Assembly (NCBI RefSeq): GCF_022201045.2
Contig: NC_068557.1
Span: forward strand, 32,031,501-32,095,500
Direction of reading: 5' to 3'
DNA from: Citrus sinensis
Taxonomy: Eukaryota; Streptophyta; Magnoliopsida; Sapindales; Rutaceae
DNA length: 64,000 nt
In this document: piece after piece, positions 34,699-46,216 of the stretch
Layout of the letters: the number at the start of each line of letters is the position of its first letter
Numbering within the stretch: position 1 is the first letter of the stretch
Notes under the pieces: model-generated
Database searches by the model: none
The model's input: only the letters and a program-made list of their open reading frames with translations
Told to the model about the DNA's origin: nothing
Position numbers and translations under genes: made by a program

Positions 34699-35470
34699 AT
34701 GGGATGAATTGCAAAGAAAGCACTGATACAGCTTCAGCTACACCCTTTGAGCACAAAGGGCCTTTCTTTACTTTCTCATACGTTTTGTTACTTCATTTAT
34801 TTTTCTGTGATGGCTTTTGTTTGATTTTTGTGTTTGGCGGGTAAGAAAGACAGATGAATTGACTGCAAATTGATTTTTATTTGAAATTCTACTCTTACTG
34901 TATCATTGCATTTTGTTAAATGCAGGCAATTATTGCTGGACTGATGTCAGCCAGCAATCAGGGTCATACTTTTTCTCAGCAACTGGTCACTGGCATTAAG
35001 AATCATAAACTTCAATTGAGGAGGCGGTCAGTTTCTTTCGCATCTCATCTCTTTTACTGTTAATATGTTTTCTGAATTATTTGAAATCTTTAGGTAGTTT
35101 TTAATAGAATGTTCTTGAGCTACATAAATGTTTTTGTAGCTTGGTTGTTTTTATTCTCCCTTGGAATTAATGGTATAATTATGTTCGTTAATTTGGTGAA
35201 TGTGTTCTGTTAAATTTTTATGCCCTTTTTTATTTTAAACTTGAATTTAGTGGTTTTGCTAGTTCAACGAAATCATTGTTTCTGGCACGGTTTAAATGAA
35301 GGAAATAGGAATGCTAGTTAATACGCAAAACTGGATGGGAATTGTTGGGCACAAAGCAATTGAGTTTTTGTTTGTACACAAAACTCAATGTGTTCTCCAT
35401 ACTCTCTCTGAAGTTTATGGTATGTCCACTTCACCTTGAAATTGTTTAGGAAAATTCTGGTTTATTATCG
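34699..35470 (+). pseudogene. PMP22 pseudogene, exons 1-2 and part of intron 2
   Basis: Sequence like PMP22 exon 1 (34699-34759) and exon 2 (34926-35027) is present together with intron 1 and part of intron 2, so it arose by DNA duplication, not by retroposition. Exon 1 has TGA at its third codon and an 11-bp deletion after GCAAAGAAAG. Exon 2 carries small insertions. Later exons are missing. Intron-2 similarity continues through GTTTATGG and AATTGTTTAGGAAAATT to about 35470. No product is expected. Confidence 0.8.
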
Positions 35471-36350
35471 TCATATATGTGTGTGTTATCATCTGCTACT
35501 GTAATACTTTTTCTTTTTCTTTTTTTGAAAAAAAGGAATTATAGAACGGGTGCTAAAGTAAAAAAATAAATTTCGGCCATGTGTAGACAAAGTGTTTTTA
35601 CAATGTCACGATGACACCAAACAAATCCTTAAAAATCACATGTTGGAATCTAGATCTTTTCAAGATTTATTGAAAATTGAAAACTACTAAAATAATTCTT
35701 TAAAAGAATTAAAATTTGACCCAGAAATTTGACCGACTGTTTTTTAAGTGAGAAAAAAAAAAAAAAAAAAAAGGAATGAAAGAAAGAAAACTGCCGAAGG
35801 TGTATCCACATGAGGAAACAAATTATCACGCATGTCTTTGTAATTGAATTGCCATGTGAACTTCTTTGTAGCAACATGTTATTGGTTTAATTTTAAAAAA
35901 ATCGTGATTAATTAACATTCACGTGGACAAGTGATAAGCTAATTTATTTTATTATTATTTTTATTAGAAAAATGAAATTAATGACCTGTAATGGAAGACC
36001 CAGATAGATACAAATTAAACAAAAACAGCTTTTACTCCCGAGGCCATTGGCTATTTCAAGGTTTTTGAAATTGAAATTTGAAAGTCAACACTCAGCGTAG
36101 GAATTTGGAATTTGCACACCCCCAAGGGCTGTTGAAAATAAAAATTAGGGCACAAAAATTGAACGGGTCCAAGTTTATTTATTTATTTATTTTAACTCCG
36201 TGAAGCCATAATCAAAATTCAACCACCAGACGTTTTACATCACACAAAACCAACTACTTAGTATAAATATATAGCTATATATAGGCTCGTGAAATCTCAA
36301 ACCGACTAAAATCCTTCACAAAATTGTAACTAGCTAGCTAGGGGGGCTAA
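35471..36350. other. Promoter region of paralogue C
   Basis: A TATA box TATAAATA at 36262-36269 lies about 90 bp before the ATG. Nothing else is clear. Confidence 0.5.
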
Positions 36351-37610
36351 ATGGCAACGATTCAAGCTTCAGGCATCATGTTTGCAGCGGGCTTGCCTTC
36401 ATTTTATAGCCCAAATGCAAGAGTTAGTGCGACAATGAATGCACCAAAAATTCGGATGATGAATCCCATTTCTCTTCCGAAACTTTCAAACAAGGTTTTC
36501 GTTGAGGATAATTTGGACTTGAAAAATGGTTTCAAGAATGAAACGCAAAATATGGAGCAACATCATGATGATGATGATCATAAACTTGTGGCTGCAAAGT
36601 TGTTCGGAATCATGGAAGCTGTAGCTGATAGAGTGGAGATGCATAAGAGTGTTGGAGAGCAAAGAAATAACTGGAATCATCTGTTTTTGAGTTCCATTAA
36701 TGGAATCAGTCTTACTGCAGCTTTCATGACAGGCATAGCAGGCACATCGTCGGGATCTTCTCTTTTGGCACTCAAGCTTTCTTCTACAATTCTTTATGCA
36801 GCAGCCACCGGGATGCTGGCGTTGATCAACAGGATTCAGCCATCACAACTGGCTGAAGAACAAAGAAATGCTGAAAGATTATTCAAGCTGCTGCACGGAG
36901 AGCTTCAAACAGTGCTAGCTCTTGGAAACCCTAGTGATGCTGATGTGAATGAAGCAATGGAAAAAGTTTTGGCTCTTGATAGAGCATACCCACTTCCCTT
37001 ACTAGGCACCATGCTTGAGAAATTCCCGTCCAGGGTTGAACCAGCAGTGTGGTGGCCTCAGCAGCAAATTAGGCGAAAACGCCGGCTTACAGTGAGGAAG
37101 ATGAACAATGGGTGGGATTCGAAGTTGGAGGGGCAAATGAGAAGAATTGTGGAGGTTATCAAGGAGAAGGATTTGGATGATTACTTGAGGTTGGCTAACA
37201 AAGCTTTGAAGCTTAACAAAATGTTGGCTGTTTCCGGTCCTTTGTTTTCTGGCCTTGGGGCCGTTGCTTCTGCTTTTGTGGATCATCATCATGGCTCATC
37301 ATGGGCTGTGATTATAGGAGTTGTCGCAGGTGCTTTGGCTAGTGCTGTCAACACATTTCAACATGGTGGCCAGTTGGGGATGGTGTTTGAGATGTATCGT
37401 GGCAATGCCGGTTTCTTTAAACTTATGGAAGAAACTATAGAGTCTAACGTTAATGAGAGTGATGTCGAGAGGAGAGAAAATGGAGACTTGTTCGAAATTA
37501 AGGTGGCTTTATGCTTGGGAAGAAGTTTATCAGAACTCAGGAATCTTGCTGCAACTTCTTCAGAAAATGGGGAAGCAAATAATATAGAGTTTGCAAGCAA
37601 GCTCTTTTGA
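36351..37610 (+). CDS. 'Probable F-box protein At4g22030'-like protein, paralogue C
   Basis: A single exon of 419 residues, third member of the local cluster and the most diverged, in the opposite orientation to A and B. The blocks kept are VADRVEMHKSVGEQRNNWNH, RIQPSQLAEEQRNAERLFKL, RAYPLPLLGTMLEKFPSRVE followed by PAVWWPQQ, FQHGGQLGMVFEMYRGNAGF and RRENGDLFEIKVALCLGRSL. The C-terminus IEFASKLF matches DEFASKLF of A and B. The N-terminus is again transit-peptide-like, with few acidic residues in the first 35. No F-box is seen. Function unknown. Confidence 0.85.
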   Translation: MATIQASGIMFAAGLPSFYSPNARVSATMNAPKIRMMNPISLPKLSNKVFVEDNLDLKNGFKNETQNMEQHHDDDDHKLVAAKLFGIMEAVADRVEMHKSVGEQRNNWNHLFLSSINGISLTAAFMTGIAGTSSGSSLLALKLSSTILYAAATGMLALINRIQPSQLAEEQRNAERLFKLLHGELQTVLALGNPSDADVNEAMEKVLALDRAYPLPLLGTMLEKFPSRVEPAVWWPQQQIRRKRRLTVRKMNNGWDSKLEGQMRRIVEVIKEKDLDDYLRLANKALKLNKMLAVSGPLFSGLGAVASAFVDHHHGSSWAVIIGVVAGALASAVNTFQHGGQLGMVFEMYRGNAGFFKLMEETIESNVNESDVERRENGDLFEIKVALCLGRSLSELRNLAATSSENGEANNIEFASKLF

Positions 37611-38900
37611 TCCTCGTAATATTATTGCAAGCAGTTCAATTATGTTATTGTTTGTAAATAATGCGACAAAATTAAAACTTTTGTGTCATTAATCCCTAGA
37701 CCTACATTTAATCGATTCTTGGCTTGTTAATTCATCTGGATATATATATATATCTGCAAAATCCATTATATATATATACCGATTAAGGTTAATTAATTCT
37801 TCAAGATATATTATTAAAAATATGTTTTCTATAGATTGACAAGAAAATTTACTAATTATCCTATATATGTGTGTGTGTGTGTGTGTGATCACTGTGTATG
37901 TGATCCCATCCACTCTTCACATGCCAATGCCGGTATGTCTTCACTCATATCAATGAAAATGAATCGTGACACAGTGTCTTGACTATTTTTTTTTATATAT
38001 ATTATATAATAATTTACACCAATCATATGAGCTGTGTTTGTCTTTCTGAAAGAAAAAATTAACAGTATAAAATAAAAATTGTAGAGGTATGCGTGTGTGT
38101 GTGACATATTATTCCATTATCTTAAGCATGTATGCACTATTATTACCTCATCTGCTAAGTCATACATACATAGATAATTAATTATATATTGAAGAAGAAA
38201 TAAAAACTAATCTTAAAAAAATCAATAATCCCAGATTTAAAATTGAAGAAGAAATAAACAACAATCTCAACTAATTTATAATAAGATGCTGCAACTAAAC
38301 AGACGACTTATTGTGTTCTTGATTCTTGGTGTGAAAATATTGGATTGTATGAAGATGACAAACGAGCTGTTTAATTATTCACAACTTTATTCAGAATATT
38401 GAAGAGAAAATAATTGAACACGTTAAGCTGGCTCATGAAGACCAAGAAAACATCAGCTTTGAACATCGATTTCCGTTTGGTTAATTAATATTTGTTGGTC
38501 TTTTGTATACTTCTTAGGTTTACAAAATAAAATTAATTAGCTGGTTAATTTAGAACCCATATTTAAGAATCAAGCCATTAGGTTTTTATCATACGCACCG
38601 GCACAGCCATTAGCATTTTCCTGCAACTCCAAGTCAATGGTTCATTGGTCAGATTTTCAAATACCAGGACTTGTTCCAAATAAAAGAAATAATATCAAAT
38701 GCAATGAAAGAATAAAGAGCATCCATTTTGTGACTCAAAGCTTTTGGACTTATCATTCCTCGAACCTCGTGCTAGGACAATATTCGGTTATCTACAGAAA
38801 CAAAATAAATAAATAATCTACTTTTTTCGTCAGCATTCTGAGTGTATACACATGGGAAAATAATCAAAACACACACGCATGTATAATTAATTTGAATTAA
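37611..38900. other. Gene-free stretch
   Basis: AT-rich with TA and GT microsatellites (37741-37780, 37866-37888). No gene was recognised. Confidence 0.5.
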
Positions 38901-39722
38901 GAAAAATTATTACTCGTATACTTTTAAATGGCGTACCATATCAAATGTGTTATAATAATTTTAACATGTATCACTCGTATACCTTAAGTTGACAAAATGT
39001 GTTTATTGTCCACCAAACCGTTAGCTTCCGTTTGCAAGTGTTGATATTGTAAGGGTAATCTAGTTTTTTTTTTAAGATAAAAAAAGCTTTGATTAAGAAA
39101 AATGACATGTCGTCTGATATATTTGATAAAAAATGACATGTCATCCCATTTATCGGGCGATGACATCTTCTATGTGGAACAACGTTGTTTCATAGGGACT
39201 TAAAAAAAAAATTTATTGATCCACGATCAAATCTACTCCTCCAAAATTTAACCTAAATTTTTTAAGATCTACTCCAAGCTTCAACTCGAATTTTTTTTTA
39301 TAGTATAATATGTATAATTGTTAATAATATGTATTGTTAATAAGTTTTTATATTATAATATAGATAATTTTTTACGGATAATTGTTAATAATATGTATTT
39401 TTACGGATAATTGTTAATAATATGTACCATTAATAATTTATAATTTTTTATGAAAAAATGTATTGTCAATAATAAAATCAAAAAAATTGTGTATTGAAAA
39501 TTTATTTCAATTTTTGGGTAAATATGTCTTTTTATCTTAATTTGAGTTCAAGGGTAAAATAGTCAATTTATCATAATTCTGTTAACTTTCTAACCGCAGT
39601 TAACGATTTGGTGGACGGCATACCTCTTTTGTCAACTTAGGGTATATGAGTAATATACTTTAAAAGTATTGTAGCACGTTTGATACGAGTGTCATCTAAG
39701 GATATATGATTGATAATTTCCC
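38901..39722. mobile_element. Non-autonomous Mutator-like element (MULE-type MITE)
   Basis: An 822-bp element with long terminal inverted repeats of about 125 bp. The left end GAAAAATTATTACTCGTATA matches the inverted right end GGGAAATTATCAATCATATA, and the repeat runs inward to GTTGACAAAA and GTCCACCAAA(C/T)CGTTA. A perfect 9-bp direct repeat TTGAATTAA flanks it at 38892-38900 and 39723-39731, the duplication length of Mutator elements. The interior is AT-rich with a repeated 'ACGGATAATTGTTAATAATA' block and no transposase frame. Confidence 0.88.
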
Positions 39723-39731
39723 TTGAATTAA

Positions 39732-41031
39732 ATGAATACCAACTTAATTAAAGAAATTAACAGAAGAATTAATTTCTCAGTAAAGAGATGTGAAAGCCAT
39801 AACTCTCCTTGAAAATAAACATTAGGAGGGTAACAGGGCATCGAAGATTTGATGGGTTAAATTATTTGCATGTGTTTCGATTTTTCTTTGGATTTATTTG
39901 TACGTCTTAAAGTGAAAATTAAGGAGAAAGGGTAAGTGCTTCTAGCTTTGTCAACAGCTAGCCTGCAGCCAACAAGCGTAGATGATGGATCTGCAGATTA
40001 TTACCAACTTTCTAACAAATAGTTAATGATCTGTTAACTTGTGCTCGGTATTTAAATCCATCAAAAACTTTGAAGGAATTTGACCTTTGATATGTTTTTT
40101 TGGTGTTAATTTCAAACTAGTAGCTAATTTTCCACATTGGAAATTAAATGAGATTGATAAAAAATTATTTGATATTGATTTGAGAGTAGTAACAAGCCCA
40201 GGCCAGTCCACCGCGCAGTCCACTCTCTTACATAATAAGCTCTTACATGAGCGTCAGTGAATCCCCACTAACTCGATGCTGCTTGCAATTAAAAAAAAAA
40301 GAGGCACACATAATCTACTAGCTCATTTGTTTCTTCTTCGCCACCAAATTCTTAGAAGTTTTGTTATTCTAGAATAAAGTGTCATTATGATATTTCATAT
40401 TTGGTTGGAAGAATTTAGTGGAGATGAGAGAAATAGAAAAGAAGAGAAAAGGAAGAGAAAAAAAAAAAAAAAAGGGCCAATCTCGATTTTATTGTTTAGT
40501 TTAACCTAATATTCATATCTTTTTTCTTTATTTATTCGACCTAAGAATTGTTGGATTTGAGTTGATATTTCCAAAGACTAATAAGTAAAATCCGAAATTG
40601 GAAATGTGGCTTAAACAAAAATTGGCTTATATTGGGGAACTAATTTTATAGAAGCTGATGAGCACACGTGAAGCAAGTACACGGAGGCCAATTGAAATTC
40701 CACGTACAACCTTGATAGCTCTTGGAATTCTATTATTTCGATTCGAAATAATTATGACCCAAAATCTTCAGCAACGAGAACCCCACAACCACTTTTAAAA
40801 CCAAAATCAAACCAGCACCCAACCAAAGACCAAGACCATAAAGACGACCCCAAATTAACCAGTAGCAACCAACATCTCTGCCATCTTCCTCTCTTCGATT
40901 CCCTTCATTGATCCCATACTCATCATCATCCTATCTTATTAACCCACACCCACTTGCCCTCCCAATCCTCTCTATCTGAAAACTTTCTCAGAAAAAAATT
41001 TAAAAAAAGGAAAAAATTTATAATAATCATA
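39732..41031. other. Gene-free stretch and promoter region of the BAP31-like gene
   Basis: No gene is supported. The last 200 bp are CA/CT-rich as in a leader. Confidence 0.5.
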
Positions 41032-42743
41032 ATGCAACAGCTGTTGTTCACGGTGATGTTTTCAGAAATGGCATTGATAATGGTGTTATTGTTCAAGACA
41101 CCATTAAGGAAGCTTTTGATCATGAGCCTTGATCGCGTCAAGCGTGGGCGTGGGCCCGTGGTGGTCAAAACGGTGGCGGGAACGGTGCTTGTAATGCTGA
41201 TTTCGAGTGTTTATAATATTATGATAATCCAGAAGCGTTGGATCGATGATGAGGGAGCCGTGGTCAATCCCACGGACCAGGTGCTTTTGGCCAACCACCT
41301 CCTTGAAGCCACTCTAATGGGTATTTATTAATTTCTTGAATCTCGTTTTCTGAATTTTTTTTTTTTTTTTTGGTTCTGGTTGTTACTTGTTAAAGTTTTG
41401 ATATCTTTTATGGCATCTTGATTGATACTGTTGATTGAAATGCGATTGATTTGGAGTTTAGAAAGTGGTTTCTGTTTTGCTATTGATGTGAATTGGTGAA
41501 CGCAATATTGAAGCCTGCTCTTTTCGAGCATACATGTGGGTTTCAAGTATTAATGCACGTCCCTTTTTTGCGCACTATCACAAAGCAGGGGAGATAGTCC
41601 TACAATATTTTATTAGATTAGAAGAGAACTAACTTTGGGTGCTCAAAGCGTTCTCTGTACCCAAGATTGGCCACATCATCTAGGTGATCTTGTTTAGATT
41701 ATCTAAGAATTCACATTGGCGAAGAATAGTTGGGCACCTATAATGTTTGAGAATTCATGTTGCCTGTAATGTATCATTATGGATTGTCAATATCATATTT
41801 CCTCCTTGTGAGGCGACTGCAAGTTCCCGTTAACCTAAAGATTTGACTTGAATTAAAAATTTTTACGAACAACTCTAAAATTTTTCTTCTTACCCAACTG
41901 TACTGTGCAGTTGGAGAGAACCTCCTTTTGAATGCATACAGCATGCATAAAACCAAGTAATATTTGTGCTCTACAAGTAGATTGACAACATGAAGAGCAT
42001 GCATCCTAACCTTTCCAATGACAATAATATTGCAGTAAGTAGTGAGATTTATGGTTGTGATCTCACTTTTTAAAGAGAACTTAGAGAAGAAATCTCGGTT
42101 TCTTGATGTCTCGCTTGTATGATGTTCAGCTTCTGAGTATTTCCTGTCAAAAATTATTCCTCTTAAGAATACTCTGCTTTTCACTTTTCCATCGGCCTTC
42201 AAGTGAGAGATCTCATTTATTTGTTTGTCTATCGAATTCTTTTATGAACTAGAGTTTTGATGTTTGAGACTGGGCTTTTTGTTATGTTTTCGCTTGTCAG
42301 CTGACTAGTAACACTTTTGTTGGTCCCTTGATCTTTATAAATCTTGGAAATTGCATACAGGAGCCTCTCTTTTCCTTGCTTTCATGATAGACAGACTACA
42401 TCATTATATTAGAGAACTCCGCATAAGAAGAAAGACCATGGAGGCCATTAAGAATCAAAGTCGAGGGTTTGAGGATGGGAAAGCTGCCAGCTCAGAGGAA
42501 ATAAAAGCCTTGGAGGACCAGATGACTACACTGAAGTTAAAACTTAAGGACCTGGAATCTGAGCTTGAAACAAAGTCCAAGGAGGCAAATGCTGCAGAAA
42601 CCAATGCAGTCGCTTTAAGGAAGCAATCCGAAGGATTCCTTTTTGAGTATGATCGTTTGCTTGAGGAGAACCAAAATTTGCGAAATCAATTGCAATCTTT
42701 GGACTGGAGGTTGTCACATTCAGGTAGCAAGAAGGATAGCTAA
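41032..42743 (+). CDS. BAP31-like endoplasmic reticulum membrane protein
   Basis: A plant homologue of B-cell receptor-associated protein 31, an ER membrane protein that escorts membrane cargo. Two exons, 41032-41320 and 42361-42743, give 672 nt and 223 residues, close to Arabidopsis members of about 220. Three hydrophobic segments are visible: LLFTVMFSEMALIMVLLF, VAGTVLVMLISSVYNIMII and LLEATLMGASLFLAFMIDRL. A cytosolic coiled coil follows from about residue 130 (IKALEDQMTTLKLKLKDLES onward). The C-terminus SGSKKDS has the lysines of an ER retrieval-like tail but not a strict KKXX. A second, spliced C-terminus is possible. Confidence 0.9.
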
Positions 42744-43116
42744 GGAATTAATGTCTTTTGCCAAATAATCAATTGCCTTTTCATTTTCCATAGTCCCATG
42801 CTGGGAATTTATAAAGCTTTTGCTGGATGCATTATTCATGTATTCAATGTTGTAGGTGGGAAGAAAATTTTCAGAGATGAGAAAAACAATAGTGGGGATG
42901 ATGAAAAATAGTTTTTTTTTTTTTTTTTTTCATAAAAAGTGCTGAAGCCTGAAGTAGAACAGCTGAATCTTGTCCTAATAAAATGTAGTGCATTATAAGC
43001 TTCAAATAAGAGAGAAGTTTTACTACTGATTTTTTATTTCTTTTCTAATTATGTGCAATTATTTGTAAAGATTTCAGAACTGTGTACTGGAATGCAGAGA
43101 AAACTGCTTCTTCCAC

Positions 43117-44366
43117 TTATTGCGCAGCAAAAGTTCTGGATTTTGAATTGTTAACAAAACTCAGTATGGGATCATCTTCATGCAAAAGCTTATTGGTGTT
43201 GGCTGCAGTGAGCAGCATCAAGCGAAGGAAAGTTAGAACTGACAGTGATGATAACACAAGCATTATTGCAGGTGCTACACGGCCTTTCACCTCCTCTGCA
43301 TATTCAACAGAGGCCAGAGTAAGAAATGTTGATGTAAATGAGTAAGCCCACCATGCAACATTGAATTTCCTGATCGATTTCTTGAAAAGAGCCGGCCTAC
43401 AAGCCTGTTAGAAAAAAGACATGAGAGATCAATCGTGTGTTTGTTTTATATATTGAACCTAATCTTGTTACCTACTGAAATCTGCAAATTACCAGAGATA
43501 TGAAGAGGAACAAAGACAGGAAGAATAGCATCTTTGACGTGGTATCAAATGCTCCTGAAATTGAGTTCCAAGCTGAACTTCCCATGCTTGGTGCAGCAAA
43601 GAACAACAAGAAAGCTGGCCGGAGTATTGAAGGAAAGGTATTGCTGCCTGATAAATGCTGATAAAGCATTATAAAGAGTACCATACAGTGCACCATGCCA
43701 AGGAAAACATGCAAACAGCATTCTCTTGCCATCCAATCTGTGCCGCGCTTGCACAACCGTGAAGTTAGCTATCACTGATATCTGGCTGGTTGGATTTGCA
43801 AAAACCGATAAAAACCTCTTTTCTGTTGTAAACCACTGCCCATATATCTTTACATCGAGTAAAACCACTGGAACCGAAAATACCCAACAAAGAACAGGAT
43901 AGGAAACTTTGTTAAGAACAGTTAATGGTGCTGATTGAAGCAAAAGAAGCAATGAAATCCAAGGAGCATACAAGTAGTTAACTCCAACATGGTGCAAGAA
44001 CTCTGCCTTCACCTAGTGAAAGTGAAAGAAACAACTCAGAATATAGAGAAGAGATAATGATGCTTGCGCAAAAAACGCCAGCCACCACAGCCATAGAAAA
44101 GATGTGAAAGGGAGCATGCAAAGTACATGACAGATATTTTGTGAGTCACTTTTCGGCTCACTCAAAATATTCCATAGCATCGCTAGGCTACAGAGAGAGC
44201 GGCTTATTCTGAAATAGCCTGCATAGAACCTAGTTAATAATGATGAAGACTGTGACATTGCCGGCTTAGAAACGCCGAGTGATTGGCCAAAATTTTCTTG
44301 TTTAGTAGTGATAATGGAACTATCGATTACTACTTCAACTGGGGGATTGCATTCCACGTTTGCCAT
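43117..44366 (-). pseudogene. SLAH1-type S-type anion channel pseudogene
   Basis: It resembles SLAC1-homologue (SLAH) guard-cell/root anion channels of the plasma membrane. The first coding part (44366 to 43493) reads SSLLTRFYAGYFRISRSLCS, VKAEFLHHVGVNYLYAPWIS, KIYGQWFTTEKRFLSVFANP and, after a frame change, GSNTFPSILRPAFLLFFAAP. The last exon (43404-43117, 96 codons with stop) reads SIRKFNVAWWAYSFTSTFLT and ends in an intact tail. Two lesions are seen. An in-frame TAG at 44015-44013 stands where SLAH1 has Leu just before VKAEF. A reading-frame shift lies near 43745-43735, after VVQARHR. Otherwise the frame aligns residue for residue with the family, so inactivation looks recent. A minus-strand TATA is read near 44441-44448. 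Confidence 0.82.
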
Positions 44367-46216
44367 TTGTTTAAGTTTAGGAGTGAGTTAAGAGTACAAG
44401 GTCATAAGAAGGTTTGCATTGCTCGTTCATTGGTGGCTGCACTTATATAACGAGAGAAATGAGATGCGAGACAAATTTTAAATTGTCTTGTTGTTGACCT
44501 AGCGCAAGAACACATGACAGAGCCATGCACCTAGAGCTAATTAGTATAACATTTATATGACTTCTCTTTACAAAAGCCTAGTAAATTATAATTAACTAAA
44601 GATTCAAAAGTCACTTAATACAAGACACTTAGTTCCGATAATTGATGTGAAGTAGTGCAATTCATCTTTTCAAAATCTTCTGTAAATGAAAATATAATTA
44701 ATACAACCTTTTTGGAACTCAATATTCACTAATTCGGACTCATGGTATTCTCACAAGCCCTAAAATGCAATCTTGCCACCAAGTCTATAGGAATATGCAT
44801 AGAATGAGAATGGACCGAAATACAAAGCCTTGTGCGCTTCAAACGAATCAGCTTCTGAATTGGATGCTTATTTGGTCAATGATTCGACAGCTTAACAACT
44901 TTCGAAGTTCCATTTATTTTCATTATTAGGCTCATGTTTAAGGTGGCCATCATATTTCATCGTTCAAATCCTACCATCCCTTTCTTCTCATTCAATTTGT
45001 CTAGTTCTGCTCACAGAGAGTTTTTCAATTTTCAAGCTTATTTTTTCAAATCTTACAGACGTTGAGCGAAAAGCCGCGGAATTAATTTTTTTTTCTCCCC
45101 ATAAAAGGGATCGAGAGCATTACCGTGCTAGTTCCCTTTAAAGTAAAAAGGAAAATTCTTAAAAATATCCCAAAGTAGTAATCACACGCCTGACAGCGAG
45201 CACGAGTACCAAGAATGGCAAAGAATTAAAGAATAATTAAAAGAGCATGTTAGAAGGTTAGTGGATAAGAGGAGGATAAGAAATGGATAAAACGAATGGT
45301 ATTAGCTAATCGATGAGTGTTATAGCCTTAGATGGTATTCCATCTTGATTATATCTATCTTAGCTAACAAGTGGTGAGATATCTTTAACAAATAAATAAA
45401 ATAAATAAATATTTTGGAGTGCCCGGTGAAAAGGCCAATAAGATTGGCTTGTGCTTTCAGGTTCATCATCGAATTTGATTAATTTTAGAGGCATGGAAGT
45501 AAAGGTCTCAGGGCATTAGGTCTGGTTTGGTAGTGGTTGGGCACTGAATACTAAAAGACAAGGCTGCAGAAATTGTAGATGTAGTGGGCCACTTCGCTGA
45601 TTTAGGAGGAAGATGAGCCAAGACATCAAGCGGCGATGGCATCCTTCAACTTGATTAATTTGACTTGAAAACTCAGAACACTGAAACTATAAATGGGCTG
45701 TAAGTTCTGCAATTAGGCATTACAATTTACAAAGATGTGCTCTTTTTTTTTTTTTTTTTTTTTTGAAGCACACTGGGCACACAGCAGCTATGATTGTAGA
45801 CCTAGTCTTATAAAAAAGAAAGTCATTTTAAGCACCTTTCTCTCTGTAAGAATACACTGTGCTTTAGGAGGTGTAAGATAAGAGAGAAGAGATTTCGTAA
45901 TTGGGATTTTAAATAAGAGGACCTATTTATTTATTTATTTATTTTTTCATATTGCAAAAGTAATAAGAACGGGAGGTTGATGCCTTTGGGTTTTATTAAA
46001 TATTTACATGCTAAATATTAATGATCCTGAGGATTGATGTGGGCTGCCTTGTATTTTCGAGATTTGACTTGTTTTCTCTCCAGTTTAATGACTTGGGAAA
46101 TCAAATTAGTAACAGTTTAGCGGAGGAATTAATCTGGATCCCATGGGCGCATTATGCATGGCTGGCTGATCTGAATTGGTCGTTGCGGTTCAAAACCTGC
46201 ATGCCTATATTTTTAT
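44367..46216. other. Gene-free stretch
   Basis: Promoter side of the channel pseudogene and 3' flank of the kinase gene. No supported gene or element. Confidence 0.5.

Noticed and set aside
44005-44030. TAG before GTGAAG in the channel gene as a 3' splice site
   Set aside because: A pyrimidine-rich tract precedes it, so it looks like an acceptor. But the codons on both sides align one to one with SLAH1, with the TAG exactly at a Leu position, and no donor upstream would give a better fit. A nonsense change is the simpler reading.
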